A DNA stretch of 64,000 nucleotides from Cognaticolwellia beringensis (GTDB lineage Bacteria > Pseudomonadota > Gammaproteobacteria > Enterobacterales > Alteromonadaceae): positions 930,001 through 994,000 of the forward strand of contig NZ_CP020465.1 in NCBI RefSeq assembly GCF_002076895.1. The letters run 5' to 3'. The position numbers and the translations under genes were made by a program. The first letter of the stretch is position 1. Each line of letters opens with the position of its first letter. Positions 62,645 through 64,000 of the stretch are shown here, piece by piece. The notes beneath the pieces were generated by a model. That model was given only the letters and a program-made list of their open reading frames with translations. It was not told the origin of the DNA and made no database searches.

Positions 62645-63928
62645 TTAACTCTGTTTATCGACATTTGGCATTACTGAATCAGTTTCACTTATGACTAAGT
62701 TAATTTTTGTAAACAGTTCTTTATTTGGGTATCCATCAGCAATCAGTTGATGTTTTAGCTGAAATGAGCGAATAGCATCTCGGCTTTTGGGTCCCCAAAT
62801 ACCATCGGGTTTACCTGTTTCAAAACCTAAAGTATTGAGTTGGCTTTGTAGATTTTTCATCTCTGCAAAACTATAACGGTTTACATTAGCTTGCTCTGTT
62901 TGCAAAAACTCAAGTCCGTTCGCGCCGACTAATTTATTCGCTAATATACCGACGGATAGTGCATAACTTTTTGAAAGATTCCACGTCATAATGACATTAA
63001 AATTAGGGTACAGTAAAAATGCGGGCCCTTTGTGACCAGAAGGGAGATAAAGCTCTGCTTGAATATCATAAGTAGATAATGCTTGTTTGTTGATTTTTTT
63101 CACCCCTAACTTTTGAAAATAACTCAGTGGGTAATATTGGTCAAAAGCCACTTTCTCAAAGGCAAAATTTTCCGGTAATTTAACTTCTCTACCCCAGCGT
63201 TCTTTTGCTTGCCAACCTATTTGATTTAAGTAATTGGCCGCTGTGGTTAATGCGTCAGCTTCACTTTGCCAAATATCTACTTTGCCATCATTGTCACCAT
63301 CAACTGCATATTTTAAGAACGCGGTTGGCATAAATTGCATATGCCCCATGGCTCCCGCCCAAGAGCCTTGTAGTTGTTCAACAGATACTTTTTCCGTTTC
63401 AATTAAGGTAAACAAGTTTAATAATTCTAGGGTGAAAAACTCGCTACGACGTTGATCACATGCCAGGGTTGCGAGCGAATTAAGTACTGACATTTTACCT
63501 TTGTGCTTACCAAATACTGTTTCTAAACCCCAAAACGATACTAGGTATTGGCGTGGAACACCGTATTTTTGTTCTAATTTATCAAATAGCACTTTGTTTT
63601 GTTCTAGCTTCTGCTTACCAACTCGCTCATGGTAAGCACTCACTCTGGCCTTAATATATTGTTCAAAGGTCTGGGTGAATTCGGGTTGTTTTTTATCTAA
63701 TGCGATCACGCGCTCAATAGGGGAGATATTATTAATAACGGTTTCGGTGATATAGCTAGAAAACCCTGCGGTTTTAGCTCGTTCTGCTAAGTTAACTTTG
63801 CACTGGTTAAAATTTTCGTCGGCAATTGTTGCGTTGGCAATAATAGGAAGAAATGCGCAGGTGGTGAGAAACTTTCGGTAATTAAAAAAAGTGATTACTT
63901 GCTTAACAAGCGGGTTTGACGAGGTCAT
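62645..63928 (-). CDS. MltB-like lytic murein transglycosylase with peptidoglycan-binding domain
   Basis: This 427-residue enzyme cleaves the MurNAc-GlcNAc bond with anhydro-ring formation. A signal sequence (RKFLTTCAFLPIIANATIA) has no lipobox, so it should be soluble in the periplasm. The SLT_2 domain shows FWGLETVFGKHKG (catalytic E136), LATLACDQRRSEFF, GSWAGAMGHMQFMPTAFLKY and DGDNDGKVDIW. The C-terminus (residues ~350-410) is a PG_binding_1 domain: LQSQLNTLGFETGKPDGIWG and FQLKHQLIADG. Ribosome site AGGAAT precedes the ATG. Confidence 0.94.
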   Translation of the reverse strand: MTSSNPLVKQVITFFNYRKFLTTCAFLPIIANATIADENFNQCKVNLAERAKTAGFSSYITETVINNISPIERVIALDKKQPEFTQTFEQYIKARVSAYHERVGKQKLEQNKVLFDKLEQKYGVPRQYLVSFWGLETVFGKHKGKMSVLNSLATLACDQRRSEFFTLELLNLFTLIETEKVSVEQLQGSWAGAMGHMQFMPTAFLKYAVDGDNDGKVDIWQSEADALTTAANYLNQIGWQAKERWGREVKLPENFAFEKVAFDQYYPLSYFQKLGVKKINKQALSTYDIQAELYLPSGHKGPAFLLYPNFNVIMTWNLSKSYALSVGILANKLVGANGLEFLQTEQANVNRYSFAEMKNLQSQLNTLGFETGKPDGIWGPKSRDAIRSFQLKHQLIADGYPNKELFTKINLVISETDSVMPNVDKQS

Positions 63929-64000
63929 GAAAAAATTCCTAAGCTAAAACGATATCTGAATTTGAGCAATATAATACGAGTACAATACCATGGCTAAATT

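Noticed and set aside
63992..64000. ATGGCTAAATT at the right edge as the start of a rightward gene
   Set aside because: Only three codons are visible and there is no good ribosome site, so it cannot be supported.

Overview
The window is chromosomal DNA from a low-GC marine gammaproteobacterium. Gene order and protein sequences point to the Alteromonadales, most likely Colwelliaceae (Colwellia or Thalassotalea-like); this is inferred from familiar synteny (yggS-proC-yggT beside pilT-pilU; ruvX-yqgE-gshB-rsmE-metK; zapA-6S RNA-UPF0149-pepP-ubiH-ubiI-gcvTHP), not from a database search. No rRNA, tRNA, CRISPR array or phage structural gene is visible.

Layout. 1-5 kb: membrane, proline and PLP-homeostasis genes reading left (DUF4426, yggT, proC, yggS), divergent from the twitching-motility ATPases pilT and pilU. 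5-12.2 kb: a DsrE-like secreted protein, an AEC transporter, then a mostly leftward housekeeping run (ruvX, yqgE, gshB, rsmE, metK, murI). 12.37-14.15 kb: twelve tandem ~158-bp units, each holding two inverted REP-like hairpins. 14.19-14.97 kb: the 6S RNA gene (ssrS, minus strand), followed in its own direction by four extra tandem ~148-bp copies of its 3' part. 15.1-25.5 kb: zapA, then rightward UPF0149, pepP, ubiH, ubiI and the glycine cleavage genes gcvT, gcvH, gcvP.

25.5-32.3 kb is the accessory region. A 107-bp perfect direct repeat, containing the gcvP terminator, brackets a 3.67-kb insertion with five genes around a divergent promoter that carries two palindromic operators: two unknown leftward genes; rightward, a small unknown protein with a probable ATT start, a WYL-domain regulator and a uracil-DNA-glycosylase-like protein. 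Next come an IS110/IS1111 element, a stranded integron gene cassette with matching attC core sites, and an IS110 fragment cut off by a MITE.

32.4-49.2 kb is a mixed set: VF530-family protein, PQQ-type sugar dehydrogenase, metallo-beta-lactamase-fold protein, orphan lipoprotein secretin, periplasmic cyclophilin, S4 protein, ornithine-type decarboxylase with a folded leader, a YiiX-like papain-fold hydrolase, two small lipoproteins with a 47-residue Cys protein, a porin, an MscS channel and gamma-glutamyltransferase. 49.7-64 kb: a very large chimeric di-haem lipoprotein, a methionine-type aminotransferase bordered by decayed copies of trmH-like and mscS genes, a TrmH-family methyltransferase, DUF1499 and HDOD proteins, a LysR regulator divergent from ppc, a DNA/RNA non-specific nuclease, a REPIN pair and a MltB-like lytic transglycosylase.

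Strongest points for a second look: the amplified 6S RNA 3' arms, the REPIN array next to them, the repeat-bracketed WYL island, the isolated cassette between IS110-family elements, and the 1085-residue haem protein.
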